Part shown: positions 34,880-44,762 of the stretch, piece by piece
Position numbering within the stretch: the first letter of the stretch is position 1
Layout: each line of letters begins with the position of its first letter
Assembly: GCA_964576515.1 (NCBI GenBank)
Contig: CAZNUW010000001.1
Coordinates: 701,199 to 765,198, forward strand
Source: SHVO01 sp964576515
Lineage (GTDB): Bacteria > Pseudomonadota > Alphaproteobacteria > Rhodospirillales > Rhodospirillaceae
Length of the DNA stretch: 64,000 bases
Direction of reading: 5' to 3'
Made by a program: the position numbers and the translations under genes
Notes under the pieces: model-generated
The model's input: the letters and a program-made list of their open reading frames with translations, nothing else
What the model was told of the DNA's origin: nothing
Databases searched by the model: none

Positions 34880-34976
34880 CTCAAAGCCGGACATTGACTG
34901 AAGAGAGGATCCTGGCTCCCCCTCCAAGGATCCGACCGAGAAGCGGCTCCGTTCCCCTGCGGAGCCGCTATCGTTT
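34880..34976 (+). ncRNA. Candidate small RNA with an anti-Shine-Dalgarno loop
   Basis: In a coding-free gap, GGATCC (34907-34912) pairs with GGATCC (34928-34933) and displays a 15-base loop containing CTCCCCCTCC. Nine bases on, GCGGCTCCG/CGGAGCCGC (34943-34951, 34960-34968) forms a terminator-like hairpin whose loop again has TTCCCCT, followed by TATCGTTTT. C-rich UCC loops of this sort are used by alphaproteobacterial small RNAs to block ribosome sites. The 5' end is a guess and no promoter is proven. Confidence 0.4.
34943..34976 (+). terminator. Terminator-like hairpin
   Basis: A 9-base perfect stem (34943-34951 with 34960-34968) with an 8-base loop, then TATCGTTTT. It could end trmL readthrough or the candidate small RNA. 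Confidence 0.6.
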
Positions 34977-35007
34977 TGGGGGCCGCCATCCTTTCGCGGG
35001 ACCCGCC

Positions 35008-36231
35008 TTACGTGTTCTCCCGCCGCACCCGCCTTGTGAGTTCGTGAAGCGCCTCCTCACGCGACGGCGCGAAGTCATGCGCGATCCACCACGCCTCGAC
35101 GTCCGCGAGAATCTCGCCCACCACCCGGCTTTGGGGAATCCCAAGCGCGAGCACGTCGGTGCCTGAGACGGGAAGCGTCCGTGGCCGCCACGCGGCCACA
35201 TGATGCATTTGCGCACGCCAGCGATCGTCCGCGCCGGTTTCGGACGCGGCCTCGGCCCAGGCGAGAAGGAGGCGATCACGAACGACGTCGGACCCATGAC
35301 GATAAAGCGCCGCGCGCACATCGGCGGGAGCCGTCTTTGCGTCAATCGCGGGATCGGGCACGGTCAAGCGCATCAACCGCGCGCGGTCGGCGGCCGACAT
35401 CTTAAGACGCAGCGCGACGGTCTCGCTCCGGGTCACGTCCAGGCAGGCCGCAAGGCGCAAGCGCCAGTCCGGCGCAACGGCGCATTCACTTTCGATCCGC
35501 GGCAGCGCCGCGAGCCGGGCAAGGTCTTGCGCTTCCGGCAACACGGCGGCAAGCACACCGCAATCGCGCATCAGCGCCAGGACCGGCGCGGGATCCCGCG
35601 CGGCGAAAATCTTCACGAGTTCCGCCTGCACGCGCTCGGCCGACAGCCGCGCCAGGCCCGCGGCGTGCGCGCGGCAGGCTTTGAGCGTTTCCGCGTCGAG
35701 GCCGCCGCGTCCGTACCAGGCGAAGAACCGGAACAGCCTGAGGATGCGCAGGTAGTCTTCCTGGATGCGGTCGCCCGGCGCGCCGACAAAGCGCACACGA
35801 CCGGCCGCCGCGTCCTCGGCGCCGCCAAAATAATCGAAGAGCGCGCCGTCGGGACGCACCGACATGGCGTTGAACGTGAAATCGCGGCGGCGCGCGTCCT
35901 CTTGCCAGTCGGTCGTGAATTCTACCGCCGCATGCCGTCCGTCGCAGGCGGTGTCGCGCCGCAAGGTGGTGACTTCGAATGTCGTCGTGCCGATCAGAAC
36001 CGTGACGGTGCCGTGATCGAGGCCTGTGGGAATCGCGCGCACGCCGAAGGCCGCTAGCCGCCGGGTGACGGCGTCCGGGTCCTCGGGCGTGGCGGCGTCG
36101 ATCTCGCCGACCGGCAACCCCATCACCGCGTTACGCACCGCGCCGCCGACCACGCGCGCGTCCACCGCCGGCGCTCCCAGCGCCTCAAACAACCGCAGGA
36201 GTTCCGGCGTTCTCAGCCAATCGGTTTTCAC
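35008..36231 (-). CDS. cca: CCA-adding tRNA nucleotidyltransferase
   Basis: A 407-residue class II nucleotidyltransferase. The head domain has VVGGAVRNAVMGLPVGEIDA, where the usual DxD reads EID, then RRDFTFNAMSV and the RNA-binding segment EDYLRILRLFRFFAWYG. Such enzymes add or repair the tRNA 3' CCA, or serve as poly(A) polymerases. Start is GTG 36231, overlapping the stop of the upstream membrane-protein gene by four bases. Confidence 0.92.
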   Translation of the reverse strand: MKTDWLRTPELLRLFEALGAPAVDARVVGGAVRNAVMGLPVGEIDAATPEDPDAVTRRLAAFGVRAIPTGLDHGTVTVLIGTTTFEVTTLRRDTACDGRHAAVEFTTDWQEDARRRDFTFNAMSVRPDGALFDYFGGAEDAAAGRVRFVGAPGDRIQEDYLRILRLFRFFAWYGRGGLDAETLKACRAHAAGLARLSAERVQAELVKIFAARDPAPVLALMRDCGVLAAVLPEAQDLARLAALPRIESECAVAPDWRLRLAACLDVTRSETVALRLKMSAADRARLMRLTVPDPAIDAKTAPADVRAALYRHGSDVVRDRLLLAWAEAASETGADDRWRAQMHHVAAWRPRTLPVSGTDVLALGIPQSRVVGEILADVEAWWIAHDFAPSREEALHELTRRVRRENT

Positions 36232-36521
36232 GGCGTTTTTCGCGGCTCGATATGCCCTGGAATGACCTTGCCGCCCTCGACACGGGGCGGCACGTAAACG
36301 CCCTCATCGGGCGAATTACCCTGCAACATCGCCGAGACGCCGAGCACGGCAAGGGCGAAAACGGCGCCGACGAAAAGCAGAAGCGGCCACGGACCTTTCT
36401 CGAATTGCGGCGCCTCGCCTCCATGCTGCGCGACATAGCGGGTGCGATACCAGACCCACAGCGCATAGGTGATGATCGGCGCAAGAAACGGCACGATGTA
36501 TGTGAACAGGATCCGCCCCAC
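36228..36521 (-). CDS. Small membrane protein (DUF6111-like)
   Basis: A 97-residue protein beginning with GTG (preceded by GAGGGAAG) as VGRILFTYIVPFLAPIITYA. Two hydrophobic helices (about 5-22 and 45-63) flank a polar loop with EAPQFEKGPW, and the tail is Pro/basic. Alphaproteobacteria often carry such a gene between a Nudix hydrolase and cca, as here. The DUF assignment is from memory. Function unknown. Confidence 0.72.
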   Translation of the reverse strand: MGRILFTYIVPFLAPIITYALWVWYRTRYVAQHGGEAPQFEKGPWPLLLFVGAVFALAVLGVSAMLQGNSPDEGVYVPPRVEGGKVIPGHIEPRKTP

Positions 36522-36541
36522 GCTTCCTCCCTCGACCGGCG

Positions 36542-37261
36542 TTAGAGATGCGCGGTCAGCACGTCGTAGAGATTGAGCAGCATACCCGCGGTCGCGCCCC
36601 AGATATACCGTTCGCCGTAGGGCATGGCGTAGTAGGCGCGCACGACGCCGCCAGCGGTGCGGCTGTGGCGCTGGTGGTTGATCGGATCGAGGAAAAACGC
36701 AAGCGGCACCTCGAAGATCTCGGCCACTTCGATGGGATCGGGCGTCACGGCCAGAGGCGGACGCACCGCACCCACCACCGGAGTCACCTCGAAACCCGTG
36801 ACCGTCACATACGGATCGAGATGTCCCAGAATTTCGACGGCGCCGGCCGCCAATCCGATCTCCTCGTGGCTTTCGCGCAAGGCCGCCGCCACGGCGTCGG
36901 CATCGCCCGGTTCTACACGGCCGCCGGGGAACGAAATCTGGCCGCCGTGCGCCTTGAGATCGGCCGTACGCTGGGTGAACAGCACGCTGAAGCCTTGTGT
37001 GTGCTCGATCAACGGAACGAGCACGGCGGCGGGGATACGCGTCTCGGACGCCGGCCGGGGCGGCCCGCTCATCCCCGCGGCGCGATAACGTTCCGGTTCG
37101 AGCGGCCGGATATCGGTCGCGCCCGCGAGCCGCAGGGCCGTCGCGACATCGCCCCGGCCTTCGCCCGTCGGACGGCCCGCGGCCAGGCGCGCGCGAATCT
37201 CGGCGCGCGTCAGGTCGTGGGCCCCAGGTGCTGCGCCGGGCGCGGCAAGGGCTGACGTCAT
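36542..37261 (-). CDS. Nudix hydrolase, CoA pyrophosphatase (NudL) type
   Basis: A 239-residue hydrolase with Nudix box GGRVEPGDADAVAAALRESH followed by EEIGL, and the CoA-type UPF0035 element LFTQRTADLKAHGGQISFP just before it. The family splits CoA and acyl-CoA to phosphopantetheine and 3',5'-ADP. The start overlaps the DUF1285 stop (ATGA), and cca follows downstream with the membrane protein between. Confidence 0.87.
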   Translation of the reverse strand: MTSALAAPGAAPGAHDLTRAEIRARLAAGRPTGEGRGDVATALRLAGATDIRPLEPERYRAAGMSGPPRPASETRIPAAVLVPLIEHTQGFSVLFTQRTADLKAHGGQISFPGGRVEPGDADAVAAALRESHEEIGLAAGAVEILGHLDPYVTVTGFEVTPVVGAVRPPLAVTPDPIEVAEIFEVPLAFFLDPINHQRHSRTAGGVVRAYYAMPYGERYIWGATAGMLLNLYDVLTAHL

Positions 37262-37848
37262 GCGATTTTGCCCAGCGAAAAAAATTGTCCGGAACTCCAG
37301 ACGCCGAACGTCCCGTCATCGCGGGACTCGCCGCGCGCCACAAGATGGTAGAAGACTGGCCGCGCGATGCGCGCTTCCAGCCCTTTGCGCACGTGGATGT
37401 AGGGCCGCGGCTCGCTTGTGGCCTTGTCCTCCTCCACGCGCAATTCGTGCTCGGCGTCCAGTGTGACGAGATCGTCGACATTGGTGCGGAATCGGATGAT
37501 TTGAGAGGCGCCCGCCCCTTCGGCCAACATCTCCACGGCGATGAAAGGGGCGTCCTCGACCTCAATCCGGCCGTTCTCGACGGGCGTGGTCAGCCAATGG
37601 TCCCCTTGCGCGTCGCGGCGCAGGACCGTGGAGAACAGCTTGACCAACGCCAATCGCCCGATGGGCGAACCCCGGTAATACCAGGCGCCGTTGCGGTCGA
37701 TGCGCATGTTGAAGTCGCCGCACAAATCCGGGAACTTGGCGGCTTCGCCTTCAAGACTCCCGCCGGATGCGCCTTTCGTCGAGGGTCCGGCTGATCCAGG
37801 GGCGGGGTCGGCGTCAATTGCTGTTTTGTTAGGTATCGAGGGTTCCAT
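37258..37848 (-). CDS. DUF1285 domain-containing protein
   Basis: A 196-residue protein matching DUF1285: CGDFNMRIDRNGAWYYRGSP, IGRLALVKLFSTVLRRDAQG, then WLTTPVE and IEVEDAPFIAVEM. ATG 37848 starts MEPSIPNKTA and is preferred; the frame to 38001 runs back across the promoter and the antisense of moxR. First gene of the DUF1285-nudL-membrane protein-cca operon, divergent from moxR. Biochemical role unknown. Confidence 0.82.
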   Translation of the reverse strand: MEPSIPNKTAIDADPAPGSAGPSTKGASGGSLEGEAAKFPDLCGDFNMRIDRNGAWYYRGSPIGRLALVKLFSTVLRRDAQGDHWLTTPVENGRIEVEDAPFIAVEMLAEGAGASQIIRFRTNVDDLVTLDAEHELRVEEDKATSEPRPYIHVRKGLEARIARPVFYHLVARGESRDDGTFGVWSSGQFFSLGKIA

Positions 37849-37900
37849 AACGCCTCGCAGCCAGTAATGTAGGTGTTTCCCTATTTGGTGGAGTTCGCGT

Positions 37901-38920
37901 GTGGCTTCAACGATAACACAGACCGAAAATCTCAGGACGGAAAACGCCGTCGCCGATATGGAGCGTGTGGCGGACCTTGTCCAGAAGGCGCGCACGGCCA
38001 TCGATCAGGTGATCTACGGTCAGGAATCGGTTGTCGAGGAAAGCCTCATCACCTTGCTCGCGGGCGGCCACGTCCTGCTCATCGGCGTCCCCGGCCTCGC
38101 GAAGACCAAACTGGTGCATGCGCTGGGCGTCGTGCTCGGCCTCGACGACAAGCGTGTGCAATTCACCCCCGATCTGATGCCGGCCGATATCCTCGGCACC
38201 GAAGTGCTGGAGGAAGACGCCAGCGGCAAACGCTTCTTCCGTTTCCTCCAGGGACCGGTGTTCTGCCAACTCCTGATGGCCGACGAAATCAACCGCGCCA
38301 GCCCGCGCACGCAATCGGCGCTGCTGCAAGCCATGCAGGAAGGCCGCGTGTCCATCGCCGGCCAGTATCATGCGCTGCCACAGCCGTTCCATGTGCTCGC
38401 CACCCAGAACCCGATCGAACAGGAAGGCACATACCCCCTGCCCGAAGCCCAGCTCGACCGCTTCTTGATGCAAGTGGACATCTCCTACCCGTCGTTCGAG
38501 GCCGAGCGCGAAATCATCCTGCGCACCACGGGCGTGGACTCGCCCGAACCGCAACAGGTGCTGAACGCCGAGGACCTCGCGAACGCGCAGAAACTCGTGC
38601 GCCAGGTGCCCGTGGGCGAAAGCGTCGTGAACGCGATCCTGAAACTGGTGCGCGCCGGTCGTCCCGAGACGACCGACGTGAAGGATGTGAAGGAACAGGT
38701 GGCCTGGGGCCCCGGCCCGCGCGCCAGTCAGGCGTTGATGCAGGCCGTGCGCGCCCGCGCGCTGCTGCAAGGCCGCCTGTCGCCGTCGGTGGACGACGTC
38801 CTGGCGCTTGCGCGCCCGGTGCTCCAACACCGCATGGCGTTGAACTTCGGCGCGCGCGCGGACGGCTACACACTGCCCGCGCTGATCGAAACGCTCTGCC
38901 GCCGCATCGACGCCGGCTGA
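37901..38920 (+). CDS. MoxR-family AAA+ ATPase
   Basis: A 339-residue chaperone-like ATPase: Walker A IGVPGLAKTKLVHALG, Walker B LMADEINRA, sensor 1 LATQNPIEQEGTYPLPEAQL and C-terminal lid. GTG start at 37901, with GGTGGAG upstream. MoxR proteins mature or load metal/vWA partners, and the DUF58, BatA-like and GATase-like genes directly downstream form the usual partner set. Confidence 0.93.
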   Translation: MASTITQTENLRTENAVADMERVADLVQKARTAIDQVIYGQESVVEESLITLLAGGHVLLIGVPGLAKTKLVHALGVVLGLDDKRVQFTPDLMPADILGTEVLEEDASGKRFFRFLQGPVFCQLLMADEINRASPRTQSALLQAMQEGRVSIAGQYHALPQPFHVLATQNPIEQEGTYPLPEAQLDRFLMQVDISYPSFEAEREIILRTTGVDSPEPQQVLNAEDLANAQKLVRQVPVGESVVNAILKLVRAGRPETTDVKDVKEQVAWGPGPRASQALMQAVRARALLQGRLSPSVDDVLALARPVLQHRMALNFGARADGYTLPALIETLCRRIDAG

Positions 38921-38927
38921 GCCCAGC

Positions 38928-39854
38928 ATGAGCGCCGCCAACCGGCACGAGGACCATCATCGCCTTCTTCTGGAGGCGAACACTGTGGCGGCTGCGATGC
39001 CGCCGCTGCTGGTGGCCGCGCGCCGGATCGCGGCTTCTGTGACGCTGGGCAGCCACGGCCGCCGGCGCGCGGGCGTGGGCGACAGCTTTTGGCAGTTCCG
39101 CCCCTATTCAAAGGACGATACGCCGCAAGCCATCGACTGGCGGCAGTCGGCCAAGTTCGATCATGTGTTCGTGCGCGAACGGGAATGGGTCGCGGCGCAG
39201 ACCGCCGGTCTGTGGTGCGACACCTCGGCGTCCATGCGCTATCGCTCGTCCCCCAAGCTTCCCACCAAGGCCGAGCGCGCCGCGGTGATGATGCTGGCGC
39301 TGGCCGAACTCCTGGTGGACGGCGGCGAACGCATCGTCGTGATCGGCAATGACGGTCGCCCGCAACGCGCCGCGACCGCCGGGCGTCTTGCGATCGCCCA
39401 CCTCGCCGACGCGATGGTCGCCGATCTCGCCCATCGTAAGCCCGACGAGAACGCGCCCGAGATGCCGTCGTTCGCGGGGGCGCTTCCCCGTCACGCGACC
39501 GCCATTCTGTTCAGCGACTTCCTCGCGCCCGTCGCGGAGGTGGAAAGTTCCATGCGCTCCCTGATGCGCGCCGGCGTGAAGGGTCACATGATCCAAGTGC
39601 TCGATCCGGCCGAGGAGACGCTGCCCTTCTCGGGCCGTGTGCGTTTCGTCGGCCTGGAGCATGAGGGCGCGACCGTGATCGATCGCACGGAGGATGCGCG
39701 CGCCGAATACATGCAAAAAATGCGCGCCCATCGCGAGACGTTGCGCGCGCTGGCCGCCTCGGCGGGCTGGAGTTTCGGCGTACATCACACCGACCACGCG
39801 CCGCAGCTCGCCATGGCGGCGCTGCACAGCGCCATCACCGGCTTCAGGCGGTAG
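38928..39854 (+). CDS. DUF58 domain protein (vWA-like)
   Basis: A 308-residue soluble protein. The DUF58 core is RRAGVGDSFWQFRPYSKDDT then IDWRQSAKFDHVFVRERE, followed by a vWA-like fold with a MIDAS-like CDTSASM. It lies eight bases after moxR and three before the next gene, so it belongs to the MoxR operon. The likely role is as MoxR substrate or adaptor. Confidence 0.9.
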   Translation: MSAANRHEDHHRLLLEANTVAAAMPPLLVAARRIAASVTLGSHGRRRAGVGDSFWQFRPYSKDDTPQAIDWRQSAKFDHVFVREREWVAAQTAGLWCDTSASMRYRSSPKLPTKAERAAVMMLALAELLVDGGERIVVIGNDGRPQRAATAGRLAIAHLADAMVADLAHRKPDENAPEMPSFAGALPRHATAILFSDFLAPVAEVESSMRSLMRAGVKGHMIQVLDPAEETLPFSGRVRFVGLEHEGATVIDRTEDARAEYMQKMRAHRETLRALAASAGWSFGVHHTDHAPQLAMAALHSAITGFRR

Positions 39855-39857
39855 GCG

Positions 39858-42650
39858 ATGTTGAACCTCGGTTTCATCTCCTTTGCGGCGCCGTGGGTGC
39901 TCGCGGCCGCGGCCGCCCTGCCCCTGGTGTGGCTGCTGCTGCGCCTGACGCCGCCCGCGGTGAAGCAGATCGATTTTCCCGCCATCCGCCTTCTGTTCGA
40001 TCTTGCGCCGACACAGCGCACCACGGCGCACACGCCGCCCTGGCTCCTGATCCTGCGCATCGCGATCCTCGCGCTCGTGATCCTCGGCCTCTCCGATCCC
40101 ATCCTCAATTTTCGCCAGGGCGAGGAGAACCAAGGCCCGCTCGTGGTGGTCATGGATAACGGCTGGGCCGCCGCGCCCACGTGGGACGCGCGCGCGACCG
40201 CCCTCCAGAACGTCCTGGATAACGCCGACCGCCGGCAGCAACCGGTGGTGCTGCTGTTGACCGCCCCAACATTGCCGGAAGGGCCCGCGCCGAAACTGCA
40301 ACCGGCGGCCGAGGCCGCGCGCACGCCGCAAATCCTGCCCCAGCCGTGGCCGGCGGACCGCGCGCTCGCCTTGAAACAACTCCAGGCTCTGAACCTCAAA
40401 AGCCCGGCGTCGACGGTGTGGATCAGCGACGGCGTCGATACGCCGGACGCCCGCGCGCTGGCCGACGCCCTCGCCGATCTCGGGCCGTTGCGCGTCATCG
40501 AAAGCGACGCCAGCGACGCGCCCCTGGTTCAGTATCCGCCGGAACGCAGCGCGGCCGGCGGCGACAGTATTTCAAGTAACGTCAATTTGCGCCTCGGCCG
40601 CGCCGCAAGCCGCGCCACGCCCCAGACCGGCGCCGTCGTCCGCGCCGTGGACAACAACGGTCAGGTGCTGGGCAGCACGCCGGTCACGTTCCCGGCGGGT
40701 GCGACGGACGCCTCGGCCGTGATGGCGCTTCCCGCGGAACTCGCCAACCGCGTCGCGCGCTTCGACGTCGAGGGCCTGGCCTCTGCCGCGACGACGGTGC
40801 TGGCCGACGATCAGTGGCAGCGCCGCCCGGTCGGCATCGCCAGCGCCTCCATCGACGGCATCACCGCGCCGTTGCTGGAAGACGCCTACTATATCGAGGA
40901 AGCGCTCGCGCCCTTCGCCGAGGTCCGCTCCGGATCGCTTGATGAACTTCTTCAGCGTCCGCTGGCCGTCATGATCATGGCCGGCGGCGGGCGTATCCTG
41001 GACGCCGAGGTCGCGCGCCTCACATCGTGGATCGACAGCGGCGGCCTTCTTGTGCGCTTCGCGGGCCCGCGTCTCGACGGCAACGTCGATCCCCTGCTGC
41101 CGGTGAAGCTGCGCGGCGGCGGACGCACCCTGGGCGGCGCCATGTCGTGGAGCACACCCGCGACATTGGCGCCCTTCCCGGAGAATTCGCCGTTCCGCGG
41201 CCTGCCGATCCCCGACGACGTCAGCGTCTCGTCGCAAGTGTTGGCCGAACCGGCGGCCGATCTCGCCTCCAAGACCTGGGTGCGTTTGCGCGACGGCACG
41301 CCGATCGTCACCGCGCAACGTCACGGCCAGGGAATGGTGGTGCTGTTCCACGTGACGGCGACGCCGGAGTGGTCGAAGCTGCCCCTGTCGGGCCTCTTCG
41401 TCGACATGCTGCGCCGCCTTGTCGACATCAGCCAGGGCGTGGCCGGCGGCGCGACCGAGGATATGAGCAACGCCGTGCTCGCCCCCTATTCGCTGCTCGA
41501 CGCCATGGGCCGTCTCACGACCCCGGGGCCGCAGGTCCGTCCGCTGCCGACGCGCGATCTCGAAAGCGCCGTCCCGTCGCCGCGCACGCCGCCCGGTCTT
41601 TACGGCCGCGCCGGCGCGACCCGCGCGTTGAACCTTTCGCCGGCGCTGGCCGATCTTGCGCCTTTGGATTTTCCGGTCTCCGCGGCCCGCACGACATTCT
41701 CGGGCGTGGTCAGCGAGCGCGCGATGAAGCCCTGGCTGCTCACCCTTGCGCTGCTCCTCCTGCTGGCCGATCTCGTCATCAGCTTCGCGCTGCGCCGCCT
41801 GCTGCCCGAACGCGTCCCACTGGCGCGCGCGGGCGCCGCCATCCTCGTCGCCGCATTCGCTTACCAAAGCGCTGTGCCGTCCTCCGCATGGGCGGGGGAA
41901 GCGCCCCGGCGCGAGATCGATCCCGTCGTGCGCTCGTCGATCCTGGAAACACGGCTGGCTTACGCCGGCACCGGCAGCGCGGAGTTGGACCGCATCGCGC
42001 AATCGGGGCTCGACAACCTCACCAGCCTTCTCGCCACCCGCACATCGGCCGAACTCGCGCTGCCTTTGCGCATCGATCTGGCCGCGCCGAGCCTGACCGC
42101 GGACGCGCTCACGCCGTTTCCGATGATCTATTGGCGCATCGGCCCGGCGACCGCGATCCCGCCCGCGCGCAATATGACCGCGATCAACGACTACCTGAAG
42201 CGCGGCGGCCTCGTGGTGTTCGACGCGCCCGATCAGACCGGCGCGGTGGGCGGCGGCGAACCAGGGGAGGCGAAAGCGCAGTTGAATGCGATCTTGCGCC
42301 TACTCGACCTCGCGCCAATGGCGGAGATGGCGCCCGATCATGCGTTGACGCGCAGCTTCTACCTTCTCCAGAACCTTCCGGGCCGCTATGCCGATACCGG
42401 CGTCCTCGTGGAGCGCGGCGCGAACAGCAACGATGGCGGTTCGAGCGTCATCGTCGGCGGCAGCGACTGGGCCAGCGCCTGGGCGCGCGACGGGAACGGG
42501 ATGCCGATGTACGCGGTCGTCCCCGGCGGCGAGCGCCAGCGGGAACTGTCGTTGCGCGCGGGCGTCAACATGGTGATGTACGCCCTCACCGGCAACTATA
42601 AGACCGATCAGGTCCACCTGCCCTCGATCATGGAAAGGTTGACCAATTGA
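39858..42650 (+). CDS. BatA-like membrane protein with C-terminal DUF4159
   Basis: A 930-residue protein. The N-terminus is BatA-like with two helices (about 8-26 and 55-75, with PPWLLILRIAILALVILGLS). A long vWA/GATase-like middle, a further helix pair near 618-680, and a C-terminal DUF4159 domain (about 700-925, starting ETRLAYAGTGSAELDRIAQ) follow. Such proteins occur in MoxR clusters and are probably envelope-facing. The stop overlaps the TTG of the following gene. Confidence 0.87.
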   Translation: MLNLGFISFAAPWVLAAAAALPLVWLLLRLTPPAVKQIDFPAIRLLFDLAPTQRTTAHTPPWLLILRIAILALVILGLSDPILNFRQGEENQGPLVVVMDNGWAAAPTWDARATALQNVLDNADRRQQPVVLLLTAPTLPEGPAPKLQPAAEAARTPQILPQPWPADRALALKQLQALNLKSPASTVWISDGVDTPDARALADALADLGPLRVIESDASDAPLVQYPPERSAAGGDSISSNVNLRLGRAASRATPQTGAVVRAVDNNGQVLGSTPVTFPAGATDASAVMALPAELANRVARFDVEGLASAATTVLADDQWQRRPVGIASASIDGITAPLLEDAYYIEEALAPFAEVRSGSLDELLQRPLAVMIMAGGGRILDAEVARLTSWIDSGGLLVRFAGPRLDGNVDPLLPVKLRGGGRTLGGAMSWSTPATLAPFPENSPFRGLPIPDDVSVSSQVLAEPAADLASKTWVRLRDGTPIVTAQRHGQGMVVLFHVTATPEWSKLPLSGLFVDMLRRLVDISQGVAGGATEDMSNAVLAPYSLLDAMGRLTTPGPQVRPLPTRDLESAVPSPRTPPGLYGRAGATRALNLSPALADLAPLDFPVSAARTTFSGVVSERAMKPWLLTLALLLLLADLVISFALRRLLPERVPLARAGAAILVAAFAYQSAVPSSAWAGEAPRREIDPVVRSSILETRLAYAGTGSAELDRIAQSGLDNLTSLLATRTSAELALPLRIDLAAPSLTADALTPFPMIYWRIGPATAIPPARNMTAINDYLKRGGLVVFDAPDQTGAVGGGEPGEAKAQLNAILRLLDLAPMAEMAPDHALTRSFYLLQNLPGRYADTGVLVERGANSNDGGSSVIVGGSDWASAWARDGNGMPMYAVVPGGERQRELSLRAGVNMVMYALTGNYKTDQVHLPSIMERLTN

Positions 42651-44746
42651 CGGGTATTACCTTCGCTCCTCTCGTTCCGCTGCCGCTGATCGCCGTTCTC
42701 GGCCTGATCGGCCTCGCGCTCGTGGCCTATGGCGTGTTCCGCCGCGCGCGTGGCGCGCTGTTGCGGGCGCTTCCCATCGCGGCGCTTCTTGTGGTGTTGG
42801 CCGATCCGAAACTCGTCAGCGAGAACCAGCAGCCCTTGAAGGACATCGCCGTCGTCGTCGTCGACGACAGCGACAGCCAGAAGCTGGGGGAACGCGAGAA
42901 GCGCGCTGCCGCCGCGGCCGAGAAATTGACCGCCGACCTCGCCGCTGCCGGGGACATCGAAGTCCGCACGATCCGCGCGGGACGTAACGACGGCGCGGGC
43001 GGACAAGACGGCACGCGCCTATTCGGCGCCCTAACGGCCGAAATGAACGACATCCCGAAACAGCGTCTCGCGGGCGTGATCGTCGTCACCGACGGACAGG
43101 TCCACGACGCGCTGGACCCCGAACGCGCGAAACAAATCGAAGCGCCGTACCTGAACGCGCCGCTGCACGTGCTCATCACCGGTGAACGCAAGGAAGTCGA
43201 CCGGCGCGTGCTGATCGAGAACGCGCCGGACTTCGGCCTCGTGGGCAAGGACGCCATGGTGCGCCTGAAGGTGGAAGACACCACCGTGCGGCGCGGGACC
43301 CGCGTGCCGGTCACCTTGCGCCGCAACGGCGGCGACGCGCAGCAGATCACGCTGCCCGCCGGCGAAAGCACCAGCGTGCCCATGGCCATCGAGAATGCCG
43401 GCGGCAACGTCTTCGAGGTCGAGGTTGGTCACACGCCGGACGAACTTTCGGCCGTCAACAACCGCGCCATCGTGTCCATCAACGGCGTGCGCGACCGCCT
43501 GCGGGTGCTGCTGGTCTCCGGCCAACCGCACGTGGGCGAGCGCGCCTGGCGCAATCTGCTCAAGTCGGATCCGAACGTCGATCTCGTGCACTTCACCATC
43601 CTGCGTCCGCTGACGAAGGACGACGGAACGCCGCTGAACGAATTGTCGCTGATTACTTTCCCGATCCGCGAACTGTTCGAGGAACAGATCAACGAGTTCG
43701 ATCTGATGATCTTCGACCGCTACAATCAGCGCGGCCTGATCCCCACCCAGTTCATGGCGAACATCGCCCGCTACATCGAGAACGGCGGCGCGCTGCTCCT
43801 GACCGTGGGGCCGGAGTTCGCCGAGAACTACTCCCTGTTCGGGCCGCAATTGCAGAACCTGCTTCCCGCCGAACCGTCGGGGCGCGTATTCGCCGGCTCC
43901 TTCCGGCCGCAGATCAGCCCCATCGGCCGACGCCATCCCGTCACCGCGGGCCTGACGCGCGGCGCGAACGGCGAAAATGCCGGCGCCGTCACCGAGGACA
44001 CCTGGGGCCGCTGGCTCCGCCACATCCAGGTGGTCCCGGAGAAAGGCAATCCGGTGATGACCGGACAGGACAACGAACCGCTCCTGATCCTCGACCGCGT
44101 CGGCAAGGGCCGCATCGCGCTTCTGCTCAGCGACACCATCTGGCTGTGGGGCAAGGGCTTCGACGGCGGCGGACCGCAGACCGAGCTGATGCGCCGCACG
44201 GCGCACTGGCTGATGAAAGAGCCGGAACTGGAAGAAGAATCGCTGTCGGCGGCCGCCGAGTCCGGCGGCCTCACCATCACGCGCCGCAGCCTCGCCGAGA
44301 ACGAGATGCCGGTCACCGTGACGCGTCCCAACGGCGCCGAAGAAACGGTGACGCCCAAATACGAGGCCGACGGCCGCTTCGTCGCGCAGATGGCGACCGG
44401 CGAACCCGGCGTGTACCGGCTGAGCGACGGCATCAACACCACCCTCACCGCGGTCGGTTCGCCCAACCCGCTCGAGACCTACGACGTCGTTTCGACCGAG
44501 GCGCGCGTGAAACCCCTCGCCGAAGCCACCGGCGGCGGCGTCTATTGGCTTGAGGACAACGGCGCGCCCACCGTCCGGCGCATCACATCCACCCGCGTCG
44601 CCCACGGCGCATCGTGGATGGGCCTGTTGTCCAACGAACAATATCTGGTGACCGGATTGAACCAGACCCCGCTCGCCCCGCTCGCGCTCTTGTTGCTGGC
44701 GGTGATGGCGGGCGCGATGCTCGCATGGTGGAGAGAGGGGCGTTAA
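42647..44746 (+). CDS. Membrane protein with class I glutamine-amidotransferase-like domain
   Basis: A 699-residue protein starting with TTG that overlaps the previous stop. Two N-terminal helices (LPLIAVLGLIGLALVAYGV; then LLRALPIAALLVVLADP) are followed by a vWA-like region (IAVVVVDDSDS, GVIVVTDGQ), an Ig-like part, a GATase1-like fold (FDLMIFDRY to GALLLTVGPEFAENYS) and a C-terminal helix. The GATase catalytic Cys is not evident, so this domain is probably structural. Last large member of the MoxR operon. Confidence 0.85.
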   Translation: MTGITFAPLVPLPLIAVLGLIGLALVAYGVFRRARGALLRALPIAALLVVLADPKLVSENQQPLKDIAVVVVDDSDSQKLGEREKRAAAAAEKLTADLAAAGDIEVRTIRAGRNDGAGGQDGTRLFGALTAEMNDIPKQRLAGVIVVTDGQVHDALDPERAKQIEAPYLNAPLHVLITGERKEVDRRVLIENAPDFGLVGKDAMVRLKVEDTTVRRGTRVPVTLRRNGGDAQQITLPAGESTSVPMAIENAGGNVFEVEVGHTPDELSAVNNRAIVSINGVRDRLRVLLVSGQPHVGERAWRNLLKSDPNVDLVHFTILRPLTKDDGTPLNELSLITFPIRELFEEQINEFDLMIFDRYNQRGLIPTQFMANIARYIENGGALLLTVGPEFAENYSLFGPQLQNLLPAEPSGRVFAGSFRPQISPIGRRHPVTAGLTRGANGENAGAVTEDTWGRWLRHIQVVPEKGNPVMTGQDNEPLLILDRVGKGRIALLLSDTIWLWGKGFDGGGPQTELMRRTAHWLMKEPELEEESLSAAAESGGLTITRRSLAENEMPVTVTRPNGAEETVTPKYEADGRFVAQMATGEPGVYRLSDGINTTLTAVGSPNPLETYDVVSTEARVKPLAEATGGGVYWLEDNGAPTVRRITSTRVAHGASWMGLLSNEQYLVTGLNQTPLAPLALLLLAVMAGAMLAWWREGR

Positions 44747-44762
44747 CGCCTCGATCATCCAC

